Positions 55,225-64,000 of a stretch of DNA of 64,000 bases are shown piece by piece. A program made the position numbers and the translations under genes. The DNA comes from Azolla caroliniana (taxonomy: Eukaryota > Polypodiophyta), in NCBI GenBank assembly GCA_043228905.1, contig JBHGNT010000014.1, positions 11,222,001 to 11,286,000 of the forward strand, in the 5' to 3' direction. The notes beneath the pieces are model-generated. The model was not told the origin of the DNA. It searched no databases and saw only the letters and a program-made list of their open reading frames with translations. How positions within the stretch are numbered: the first letter of the stretch is position 1; the number at the start of each line of letters is the position of its first letter.

Positions 55225-56572
55225 TCGGACAATAAAGAAAAGAGAGCCGAGATCCGAAGGAAGGAATGGCAAGTCTGGAAGTTCTTCTTGAACAATGGAT
55301 TAATTTGGAGGGAGCCGAAAAGACCGGATGGTATACCACTCTGGGTAGTCGGCACAAAGGAACAATAGGAACAAGTAATATCCGAATTTCATGAATCCGA
55401 TTCGGGTGGACATCGGGGAACATGGGAAACATTTGCAAAGATCAAGCAAAAATATTGGTGGAAGAACAAGGATGTAGCGGAGTTCGCCAAAAGATGCAAG
55501 AAATGTTAAATCAACTCCGGAGTTCAACACCGGGATGAATTACATCTAACAATCAACTTTAAATGGATGGTCGACATTGTGGCCATGCCAACCGGGATCG
55601 GACAAAAGAAGTACTTGGTGCTAGCAAGATCTAACAAACCAAGTAGAAGGTCAGGCTTTATGGAGAAAAACATGTTCTGCAGTGTGCCAATTTCTCCTGG
55701 AAGAAGTGTTCTACAGGTACGGGTGCGTAGGACAAGTGATTGCGGATCAGGGAGAACTTGTCTCTGATAAAGCTAGGGAATTCTTCACTAAACATGGAGT
55801 ACGGTTGACACTCACCACGGCATACAATCCAGAAGCAAACAGGAAGATCGAACGAGGACGTAGTCCAATTGTAAAAGCACTTGCAAAAGCGTGTGACAGG
55901 AGGGTGAGGAATTGGCCGCAGATGCTTCCGTATGCACTATGGGCGGATCGCACAACACATAGTTCTGTGACCAGATATATGCCAGCGGAACTTATGACCG
56001 GACAAGCTCCAGTAATGCCTACAGAAACCGCAATTGCAACATGGACAGTGCTACCATGGTAGGAAGAGATGAGTCAGGAAGAACTACTAGCGGTCCGGAT
56101 ACGATAGCTAGAAGGAGGACCGGAAGACGTAGCCGAAGCGGTGCACCGACAACAAGAAGCGCGATTTCAGAACAAACATCGATTCAATAAAAAGCACCGA
56201 CTTTAACTACGGAAGATAGAAGAAGGGAATTGGGTGATAGTCTGCGACAGTAATCTGGATCATCAACACAGCTCAATACGGAAATTTGCTAAAAGGTGGT
56301 TCAGACCATACAAAGTTCAAAAAGCATTCGACAACGCAACTTACTGGCTAAGTGAGCTAGATGGCACAATTCTTCGAGTGCCTATAGTGGGGAAGCAGGT
56401 GAAGATTTTCAAGAAGCGAATTGATGACGAACCCTATGTAGTCTTAGACAAACCTGACACAAAGGAGCAATCGGATAACAGTCACGAAGGTGCAGAAAGC
56501 GAGGAAAGTGAGTTGGATTTAATAATCGACATAGGGGAACGGACAAAGGGTGCTTCGGATGAAGAAGAGTAA
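55225..56572 (+). pseudogene. Element H2: integrase and C-terminus
   Basis: It has FHESDSGGHRGTWETF and CKKC zinc-finger residues (55385-55510), a catalytic Asp in WMVDIVAMPTG, IADQGELVSDKAREFF, and a Glu in RKIERGRSPIVKALAKA. Then QMLPYALWADRTTHSSVTRY, FAKRWFRPYKVQKAFDNATY and GKQVKIFKKR, with an acidic tail ending SDEEE at 56570. Stops and frameshifts lie near 55224, 55508, 55766 and 56062. Confidence 0.8.
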
Positions 56573-56628
56573 CCAATACCGGAAACTTCGGCACATACCA
56601 GAGGATGTGCAGGTTCGGAGGGGGTGAG

Positions 56629-56711
56629 TGTCGTAGTGTACTTTGTACACTATGTAAAATATGTGTGGAGTACCCAATTGACTAAGTATAAAGAAATAAG
56701 AGAAATACTAC
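56629..56711 (+). repeat. Possible very short LTR or LTR stub of element H2
   Basis: After the purine run CGGAGGGGGTGAG (56616-56628) comes TGTCGTAGTGTAC...AGAAATACTACA, whose ends TGT-GTAGT and ACTACA are inverted. It holds the palindrome GTGTACTTTGTACAC. At 83 bp it is short for an LTR, so it may be a truncated piece joined to the I LTR. Confidence 0.3.
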
Positions 56712-56767
56712 AATAATTATGTTACATGCATAGGACAGGATTTGAACCTTGTACCTTCAAGTCAACA
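56712..56767 (-). repeat. Stub of the 3' LTR of copia I
   Basis: On the minus strand it starts TGTTGACTTGAAGG (56767) soon after the copia I C-terminal region and includes GGTTCAAATCC, a tRNA B-box-like word. It is cut off at about 56712 by H2-related sequence. Confidence 0.45.
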
Positions 56768-58178
56768 ATTTTAAACTTGTACTTCCAGATTTTGAAATAT
56801 TTGAACTTGGTTGTTCGTCTTTTCGACTTGTTGTTTGTCGTACTTCGACTCCTCTTGTCGGTTACTTCTGCTTCTTGGCTGCTTCCGTGTCCGTGTCACT
56901 TGTTGTCACCTATTGTACTCCCCCTCAAGTTTGGCAATGTAGAGATCGTGACACCAAGGTCCAATGCGAATTGCCCGAGCTTGTCAACTCTTAAGGCCTT
57001 CGTAAAAATGTCAACAATTTGAAGGTTTGAACTGATGTGTTGGACACTGATTTCGCCGGCCTAAACTCGCTCGCGAATGAAATGGTAGTGCACTTCAATG
57101 TGTTTAGTCTGTGCGTGGAATACCAGGTTCCAATTGAGTTAGATGTTGCTCATGTTGTCGCAGAAGAGACGAATTGGATCCATGATGGCAACGCCTAGGT
57201 CCTTCAAGATGTGTTTGAGCTAGACAGCTTCGCATGCGGCGACCGTTGCGCCCCTGTATTTGGCCTCCATGCTCGACAATGCGACTGTCAGTTGCTTCTT
57301 GCTACTCCAAGAGATTGTTTCACTACCGAGGGAGAATACGAATCCGGAAGTGGAGCGTCTATCAACCTTATAACCGGCCCAGTCTGTGTCAATGTGCCCT
57401 TCGAGTCGAATACACGTATTCCACTTATACATGATGTCATAATCCATCATCGTATTGAGATACCGAAGTATCCTCTTAGCTCAAGCGAGAGCTCTTGGGC
57501 TCTTGTTCGGCCGCTACCTTCATCGTGAAGGCATAATGATGGGTCATGTACTTGTTGTACCCGAGCCGGGTGACGGGGTTCTTAGCTCTAAATGAGGGTT
57601 AAAGTTTTTCGCTCGCCGATGTGAGCACCTTCTTTGTGTCGGGTGTCCGCATGATGGATACACCAAACTCGTTGTCTAGTGCGCAAGCCAACACATCTGA
57701 ATCACTATTGTCGGGGTGGTCGACTTCATATTTGGGCATCTTACCTTTGCCTTTGTCCAAGTGCAGACTTGGCCGCGATGTGCTTGGGTCGCGCGGGAGC
57801 TCTTGTCTCCCACTAAGCCTTTTCATAATCGGAATTTCTTCGAACATGTGTTTGAAGCGATCTCCATCTTCTACCTCTTGTTCGGCGGATTCCGGGTTGA
57901 GCGGAGTCGAAGTCGAAGTTGTCTCTTGTGCGTACCAGGATGCGGACTCGTCGAAGACTACATCTCAACTTACCCGAACCGCTCGGGTAGAAGGGTTGTA
58001 GCACTTGTATGCCTTCTTCTCGGATGAGTATCCTACGAGGATACATATCTCCGATTTCGCGTCGAGCTTCTGTCGGTTTTCGTTCGGGATGCGTACATTC
58101 GCAATGCTTCCGAAAACCTTGAGGTGTGAGAGGATTGGCTTCCTTCCGACATGGAGCTCGTATGGAGTTAGCTCATGC
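56768..58178 (-). pseudogene. Copia I: integrase end, linker and RNase H, with RT deleted
   Basis: Minus strand, from 58178: ELTPYELHVGRKPILSHLKV, EICILVGYSSEKKAYKCYNP (end of integrase), an acidic linker (PEYEVDHPDNSDSDV-like), KNPVTRLGYNKYMTHHYAF, and then directly RYLNTMMDYDIMYK and GYKVDRRSTSGFVFSLG with SSMEAKYRGA (RNase H). The whole RT core that J has between these blocks (about 59215-60230 in J) is missing, with the junction near 57470-57500. It ends with the IFTKAL-like C-terminus near 57000 and a purine run near 56925-56940. Confidence 0.8.
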
Positions 58179-58183
58179 ACTCC

Positions 58184-58248
58184 TGTGAAGGAATGAGGAG
58201 CAAGAGTGGCTGAGATATAGTAGGACTCTGTGTGTGTGTACGTAAGGC

Positions 58249-58284
<36 letters not shown>

Positions 58285-58475
58285 AAAACAGAGATAAACG
58301 AATGTATGTTACATTAACCAAAATACTTCCAACGATAACTAAGTTACAAGGGGTTGGTTTAAATACCAACTAAACTAGGGCAAGTGCCCTTTCTACTATT
58401 TACAAAACTAGCCTGGTATAATCATGAGCTAGTGTGAAACCTATTACTATGGGAAGTTGAGTTCGACTCTCAACA
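58184..58475 (-). repeat. 3' LTR of copia J (292 bp)
   Basis: On the minus strand it runs TGTTGAGAGTCG (58475) to CCTTCACA (58184). A purine run GAAGGGGCA precedes it. The target duplication ACTCC is at 58179-58183 and 63384-63388. Its start is, in antisense, a perfect T-arm-like hairpin: 6-bp stem GTTGAG/CTCAAC with loop TTCGACT. It has a GA microsatellite at 58256-58280. Confidence 0.93.
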
Positions 58476-58599
58476 TGCCCCTTCAAACAGAACTTCCATC
58501 TGTCAAAAAGTTGTTTCGGTTCAGTCTTCGGAATCCGGCTTCCAACGTTCGTAATCCTTGAACTGGATTGTTCGGCTTTTTGGCTTCGTGCTCGGTTCA

Positions 58600-60469
58600 A
58601 TTAACTACATGTTGTGTACTCGATCAATTGCGTATAGTGCGCATGTCACAGTGCGTGTGTCGCTCGCAGTACTCCCCCTCAAGATCGGCAATGTGGATGT
58701 CGTGAGACCAAGATATGATGCGAATTGCCCGAGCTTATCGACTCCTAAGGCCTTCGTAAAAATATCAGCAACTTGGAGGTGCGTACTGATATGTTGTAGA
58801 TAGATTTCTCCGGCTTGTACGCGCTCGTGAATGAAGTGGTAGTGCACTTCAACATGCTTAGTACGCGCACGAAATACGGGGTTTCGCGCCAAGTAGATGT
58901 TGCTCAAGTTGTCGCAGTATAGGCAAATCGGATCTTTGATGGGTACGCCCAGAACCTTCAGAATACGCTTGAGTCATACGGCTTCACATGCGGCGACTGC
59001 CGCACCCCTGTATTTGGCTTCCATGCTCGACTGTGCGATTGGCGGCTACTTCTTACTGCTCCAGGAGATCGCTCCGCTACCAAGGGAGAAGACGAATCTG
59101 GATGCGGATCGTCTATCCGCTTTGTATCTTGCCCAGTCCGTGTCTGTGTATCCTTCAAGTCGAATGGTCGTATTTGACTGATACATAATGTCCTAATCCA
59201 TCGTCGTACTGACATACCGGAGTATCTTCTTAGCGCAATCGAGATGAAAGTTTCGCGGATTCTGCATGAATTGACTAAGTAGGCCGACCGAATAACTGAG
59301 GTCGGGTCACATAATGGTGAGATAGATTAAGTTGTCGATCAGTTGACGATACTGAGTTGACTCGCACTCAGTTGTGCCAGAATCGGCATCAATCTTGAGA
59401 TTACGATCGAGAGGGGTAGACATAGGTTTGCACTCAGTCATTCCGAACTTGTACAGATGGTTGAGAATGTAGTGTCGTTTGAGAAATCATTATTCCGACT
59501 GGTGTCCGAATTACTTCAATGCCAAAGAAGTAATGGAGATCATGCAGGTCTTTCATTTCGAATCTGCTGAAAAGAAGTGATTTGACCTTGTTAATCTCGG
59601 CGAGATCCTTTCCTCCGATGACCAAATCCTCCACATAAAGGATGATGACAATCGGGCTATCCGACTCATTTCGGATGTATAGAGAAGTATCGAATTTTGA
59701 CATTCAAAATCCAATCTGATGAAGATATTGCGTGATCTTCGAATGCCACGCACGTGGTGCTTGTTTGAGGCCGTAGAGAGGCTTCTTGAGTCGGCACACT
59801 GCGTTCAGATGATTGCACGATTCAAAACCGGGTGGTTGGATCATGTACACCTCCTCTTCCAATTCTCCTTGAAGAAAGGCGTTCTTGACGTCCATCTGGT
59901 GGAGGTGCCACCCTTTTGCTGCCGGTCCGCACATTTTTCATCTTTGCCACCGGGGCAAAGGTCTCTTCGTAGTCTACGTCGTGCATTTGCGCGTATCCTT
60001 TTGCAACGAGCCGTGCTTTAAAGCGATTTACAGAGACGTCGGCATTGTGTTTCACTTTGTAAATCCACATGCAGCCAATTGCTTTCTTGTTCAGCATGTG
60101 ACGAACGAGATCCCATGTCTCGTTTTTGCATAGGGCTTGCATTTCTTCATTCATCTCATCGACCCCTCTCGCATCCTTTACGGCTTTGGAAAGCATCTTC
60201 GGCTCCCGTACTAACGCTACCTTCATCATGAAGGCGTAATGGTACGCCATATAATCATTGTAGCCGAATCGTCTTACGGGGTTCTTTTCACGGGTGGATC
60301 GGCGGAGCTTCTCGTTTGCGGATGCTAACACTTTCTTCACTCCATCTGTCCAGATGATTGGGATGTCCAGGCCTTCGAACTCACTATCAAGGGAGTGAGT
60401 TGACGCGTTGTTGATTGGATCTTCATATTCGAACATCTTGGCCTTCCCTTTGTCGAGTTTCGGACTCAA
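58600..60469 (-). pseudogene. Copia J: reverse transcriptase and RNase H
   Basis: Minus strand: KNPVRRFGYNDYMAYHYAF, NKKAIGCMWIYKVKHNAD, FKARLVAKGYAQMHDVDYEE, FAPVAKM, then a frameshift near 59930, [33 protein letters not shown], and the catalytic box LYVEDLVI (YVDD with the first Asp as Glu, near 59625). RNase H and C-terminus: HVEVHYHFIHERVQAGEI, ADIFTKALGVDKLGQF and a purine-rich end. Several frameshifts; inactive. Confidence 0.85.
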
Positions 60470-60499
60470 TCGAAATGTGCTTTGGTCACTCGGGGGCTC

Positions 60500-61814
60500 C
60501 CGTGGTCCACTAAGCCGTATCGTAATCGGGCTTTCTTAGTACATGCGCGTGAGCCGATCTTCGTCTTCTATCTCCATTTCGGCGTATTCCGGGTCGAGCG
60601 TAGTCAGAGTCGAAGTTGTTTCTCGTGCGTACAAGGATGTGGACTCGTCAAAAACGACATCTCGGCTTACACGAGCTTTTCAAGTAGATGGTTTGTAGCA
60701 TTTGTACCCCTTCTATTGAGTGAGTATCCTACGAGGATACATTTCTCTGACTTCGGGTCAAGCTTTTGTCGCGTATTGTTGGGAATATGCACGTAAGCGA
60801 TTGCGCCGAAAATGCGGACATGTGATAAGTCTGGCTTCTTTCCAAAGAACTTCTCATGAGGAGTTACATCGTGTACTCCCGAGGTTGTGCACCTATTCAT
60901 GAGGTATACAGCCGTGTTTGCCGCTTATGCCGAGTATGATTTCGATAGGTTCTTCTCATTCATCATAGCCTGAGCGACTTCTTCTATATGTTGGTTTTTA
61001 CGTTCAGCTACGTCGTTCTGCTGAGCTACGTGACGGAATGAGAACTCTCGTAGGATTCCTTCCTTTCGGAGATACGTCATAAACTCATCCGAAAATTATT
61101 CTTTGCCTCCATCCGATCGAAGCCAGCGTACATGCCGACGCATAGTTTTTTCGACTTCAGCCTTGAACCTCTAGAAGTGTCTGAACACTTCGCTCTTCTG
61201 TCTCATCGGGTAGATCCAGGTGTGCCTGGAGAAGTCATTGATGAACGTGACGTAATATCGGCATTCGCTGAGTGCGCTTGTTTGGGCCGGTCCCCATACA
61301 TCTGAATGTACAACATCTAGGATCCCTTTGCTCACATTCCGCTCTTTCGAGAATGGATGTCTTTCCAAACTGGCATGCTTCGCATATGCCCGTAATGTCC
61401 TTCGCGGTAAAATTCGGGAGTTCGATTACGACTCCTTTCGATTGCATGTTCTGGAGTTTTTGGAGATTGATGTGGTTGATTCTCTTGTGCCACAGATTTA
61501 TGTCAATTTCGACTTTAAGGCTCTTTGCAAACATGGCTTACTTTACCTCGTTTGATTCGAGGATAAACATACGGCCTTCTCATCGACCGTGGGCTACGAC
61601 TTGTCTGCCCCGTTCAATGAAGCACCCGTCATTGTTGAATCATACCTGCATTCCTTGTTCAACAATCTCGCTGACCGAGACCAGGTTTTTCGTGATGGTA
61701 GGGACATGTAGTACGTTCTTGAGATAGGTTTGTTTGTCGTTGTTTTCTAATGGTATGTTCCCGATATGCTATATTGGATGAGTAAGGTCATCGCCAATCT
61801 CGACATATCCGGGT
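60500..61814 (-). pseudogene. Copia J: GAG-pre-integrase and integrase
   Basis: Minus strand: NLWHKRINHINLQKLQNMQS, ICEACQFGK (zinc finger H-H-C-C), then a frameshift near 61350, KERNVSKGILDVVHSDVWGP, VTFINDFSRHTWIYPM, and further down KKPDLSHVRIFGAIAYVHIP and KCILVGYSLNRRG. The segment with the last catalytic Glu (about 60950-61030) is readable only across frame changes. The IN to RT linker is acidic, as in copia I. Confidence 0.8.
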
Positions 61815-62990
61815 CATTCGGGTTTTCGTAATTCCCGAAACCAATCTTCATGAGGCCTCATGTGGTTAGATGCTCCCGAGTCAACAAACCATACGTTATT
61901 TGAGGCGGAGGCACTAGTTGAGGACCATGTTGACATCGAGTGTGCTTCGCGCCTCATTACGAACATTCCGCCACGGTTGCCGTAGTCGGAATTCGTGGCG
62001 TAATTTGTAAACATTCCGCTACGATCGTCGTAGTCGGAATTCGATGCATAATTCGTGAACATTCCGCTACGGTTGTCGTAGTCAAAGTTTGATGCGTAGT
62101 TCGTGAGTTGTTGGCTAGTTGAAGCCAAGTCTCGTACCTTTTTTCGGCACTCCTCTTCATAGTGGTCATGTCTTCCATAGTACCCGCATTCAATCGGGTT
62201 GTTACAATTGCTCAGTCCGGCATGATGACTCCCCATTCTGTCGAACACTCTAGGATCGTTCCTGTCCGCTTGCCATTGGTGGGAGTTACGCTCTTGAGTC
62301 GGCCGACCATTACGACCTTGTTCGGATCGACCTCTATTTCCACAGACAAGATTTCTTCTATCATCCAATTGGGAGTAGAGCATATGACCCTCTAGTGCGT
62401 TGCTCCTTTGTCGGGTGTGATTTTCCTCAACCAACAATATTGATTGGAGATTGAAAAATCAAGGAGGGTTCTCCCTTGTAAGGATGGCCGATCTAATCGA
62501 GCCAAATCAGGGTGCTAAGCCGCCGAGGCATATTTGCACAATCTCGTCACCGTCGATTACGACATTAATCGAACCAAGGGCATCGCACAGATCCTTGATC
62601 TTTAAGGTATAGCCGGTGATCGACATGTCCCTCTGTTGCATGTTTTTTAGCTCCTGTCGAAGTTGGAGCTTCCGTGCAGCCGTGTTGGCCGCAAAAATCT
62701 TTTTGAGATTTCCCCAAGCCTCTTTCGGTGTTTTCGAATCTCGAATATAGCCAAGCATATGATCATGAATGCATGATGCAAGGCAATACAACACACGGCT
62801 TGCGGCCTGCTCCCAAGCGGGATAGTCGGTGTGTGTTGGGTTGGGTTGAGTTTCGTGAGCTCCTTCAATGTAGCTCCAATAACCTTGTCCGATAAGGTAT
62901 TGCTGCATTTTGTATTCCCAAGATGCGAAATTCGTTCTGTCAAGCTTCTCGATAGGAAGAGCGCTTCCATCTAAGTGTTCATTATGTCGA
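61815..62990 (-). pseudogene. Copia J: gag and protease
   Basis: Minus strand: UBN2-type gag (QYLIGQGYWSYIEGAHETQP, AWEQAASRVLYCLASCIHDH, AWGNLKKIFAANTAARKLQL), with an early frameshift so that no clean start is seen, and a stop near 62507. The next frame, 62437-61814, has a zinc knuckle reading ECGYYGRHDHYEEEC (second Cys is Tyr, as in K), three 16-residue repeats (NYASNSDYDDRSGMFT type), and the protease active site VWFVDSGASNHM, which is canonical. Confidence 0.82.
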
Positions 62991-63064
62991 TTTCTTCTCT
63001 ATTGATGTGCCGGTTCTATTGATCGTCGGCGTGTACCACAACACAGTTGAATATATTCGATTAA

Positions 63065-63082
63065 CCACACGCTCTAATACCA
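63065..63082 (-). other. Primer-binding site of copia J (tRNA-Met type)
   Basis: TGGTATTAGAGCGTGTGG on the minus strand, directly adjoining the LTR. This is the usual copia Met site with one change from TGGTATCAGAGC. Confidence 0.88.
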
Positions 63083-63383
63083 TGTAAAGGAATGAGGAGC
63101 AAGAGTGGTTGAGATGTAGCGGAAGGACTCTGTGTGTACGTAAGGCAAAACAGAGAGGGAGGGAGGGAGGGAGAGAGAGAGAGAGAGAAGTTAAAATAGA
63201 GATAAACGACCATATCTTACATTAACCAAAATACTTCCAACAGTAACTAAGTTACAAGGGGTTGGTTTAAATACCAACTAAACTAGGGCAAGTTCCCTTT
63301 CTACTATTTACAAAACTAGCCTAGTATAACCATGAGCTAGTGTGAAACCTATTACTATGGGAAGTTGAGTTCGACTCTCAACA
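63083..63383 (-). repeat. 5' LTR of copia J (301 bp)
   Basis: Partner of 58184-58475, with the same ends and several base differences plus a longer GGGA/GA microsatellite (63157-63188). It is followed by the ACTCC duplication at 63384-63388 and copia I integrase, so J is a complete nested insertion. Confidence 0.93.
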
Positions 63384-63388
63384 ACTCC

Positions 63389-64000
63389 ATTAGTGGATGC
63401 TGCATCCGCCCAATAGAAGTTCGGCATGTGATTCTCATGTAACATGGCCTATGCTACCTCGAGTATTTGCCGATTCTTTCTTTCAGTGACTCCATTTTGT
63501 TGGGGTGTGTGTCGGCACAAGAATTCGCTCCAAATGCCTTTTCTTTGGAGTTAGGAGGTGAATTCATCGGTGAAGTACTCCTTTCCTCCATCCGATCGTA
63601 GGCATCGAATGTGCCGACCAGTTTATTTTTCAAGTTGGCTTTTGAGCTTTTGGAAGTGTGAGAGCACTTCGCTCTTCTTCTTCATCATGAAGATCCATGT
63701 GTGGCGGGAGTAGTCGTCGATGAAGGTGACGTAGTATCGGCATCCGCCGATCGTCGGCGTTTGAGCCGGTCCCCATACATCCGAGTGTATGATGTCTAGG
63801 AGGCATTTGCTTGTGTGGCTCTCCTTCGGGAATGGGAGTCGATGTTGTTTGCCCAGTTGGCATGCTTCGCATACTCGGTCAACTCATTTCCACTCGAAGG
63901 CTGGAAGTCCGATGACGACTCCCTTTGTTTGCATAGCTCGGAGCCGTTGGAGATTGATGTGGCTGATTATTTTGTGCCACAACTCGATGCTTGTCTCGGT
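63389..64000 (-). pseudogene. Copia I: integrase core (runs off window)
   Basis: Minus strand: zinc-finger end CEACQLGKQHRLPFP near 63835-63880, a Leu/Asp/Ser-Asp-Val-Trp block (HSDVWGPAQT near 63760), YYVTFIDDYSRHTWIF, SEVLSHFQKLK, CLRSDGGKEYFTDEF and CRHTPQQNGVTERKN near 63475-63520, which holds the catalytic Glu. At least two stops are present. The frame continues at 58178 after removal of J. Confidence 0.82.

Noticed and set aside
58256-58282. GA microsatellites here and at 32440, 35695, 39158 and 63157 as regulatory GAGA sites
   Set aside because: Plain simple repeats within LTRs; no further evidence of function.

Overview
The window is a repeat-rich stretch of nuclear DNA from a green land plant, built almost entirely of LTR retrotransposons inserted into one another. 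No host gene was found. The plant assignment rests on three things: Ty1/copia and chromodomain Ty3/gypsy families with initiator-Met-type primer sites (TGGTATCAGAGC, TGGTATTAGAGC), Athila/Tat-like RT motifs, and a 112-bp piece of chloroplast atpA at 14342-14453. I cannot name the species. A non-seed plant is possible but not shown.

Layout (elements lettered here). A (-), 1-8590: Ty3/gypsy, 5' LTR 8134-8590, gag, PR, RT-RNH, IN, then an extra gene ORF3 that runs off the left edge. A sits in the RT of F (-), whose pieces are 8591-9946 and 26930-29103. B (+), 9947-26929, sits in F with target duplication CATCT, and is a decayed gag-pol-ORF3 element. D (+), 19183-26231, sits in B ORF3 with duplication CCAGG; its two LTRs look identical and its gag-pol ORF is intact. 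F itself sits in chromovirus G (-), 29104-29848, so the nesting reaches four levels (G > F > B > D). Next come H1 (-) 29849-31165, copia K (+) 31166-32193, copia M (+) 32194-33290, a LINE remnant near 33430-33890, and about 1.7 kb with no recognisable feature. From 35591 to 38140 (-) chromovirus N and gypsy L are fused. C (+), 38141-47559, is the best-preserved relative of B and is interrupted by a solo copia LTR. Copia O (+), 47560-49870, holds an LTR that itself holds a solo LTR. Chromovirus E (+), 49870-53508, is followed by H2 (+) to about 56711. Copia I (-), 56712-64000, holds a whole copia J (-), 58184-63383.

Main point: A, B and C share one design. A single-frame gag-PR-RT-RNH-IN is followed, on the same strand, by an ORF3 of about 930 codons. 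ORF3 has a conserved N-terminal domain, a long charged coiled-coil and an acidic or Q-rich tail, and no membrane segment that I can see. It is conserved between the diverged A and C, has a TATA-like box and an A-tract in front of it in A, and matches no retroelement gene I can name. This is the best candidate for an undescribed system.

Apart from D, the elements carry frameshifts, stops or lost RT catalytic residues. Coordinates of degraded genes are domain extents judged by eye.
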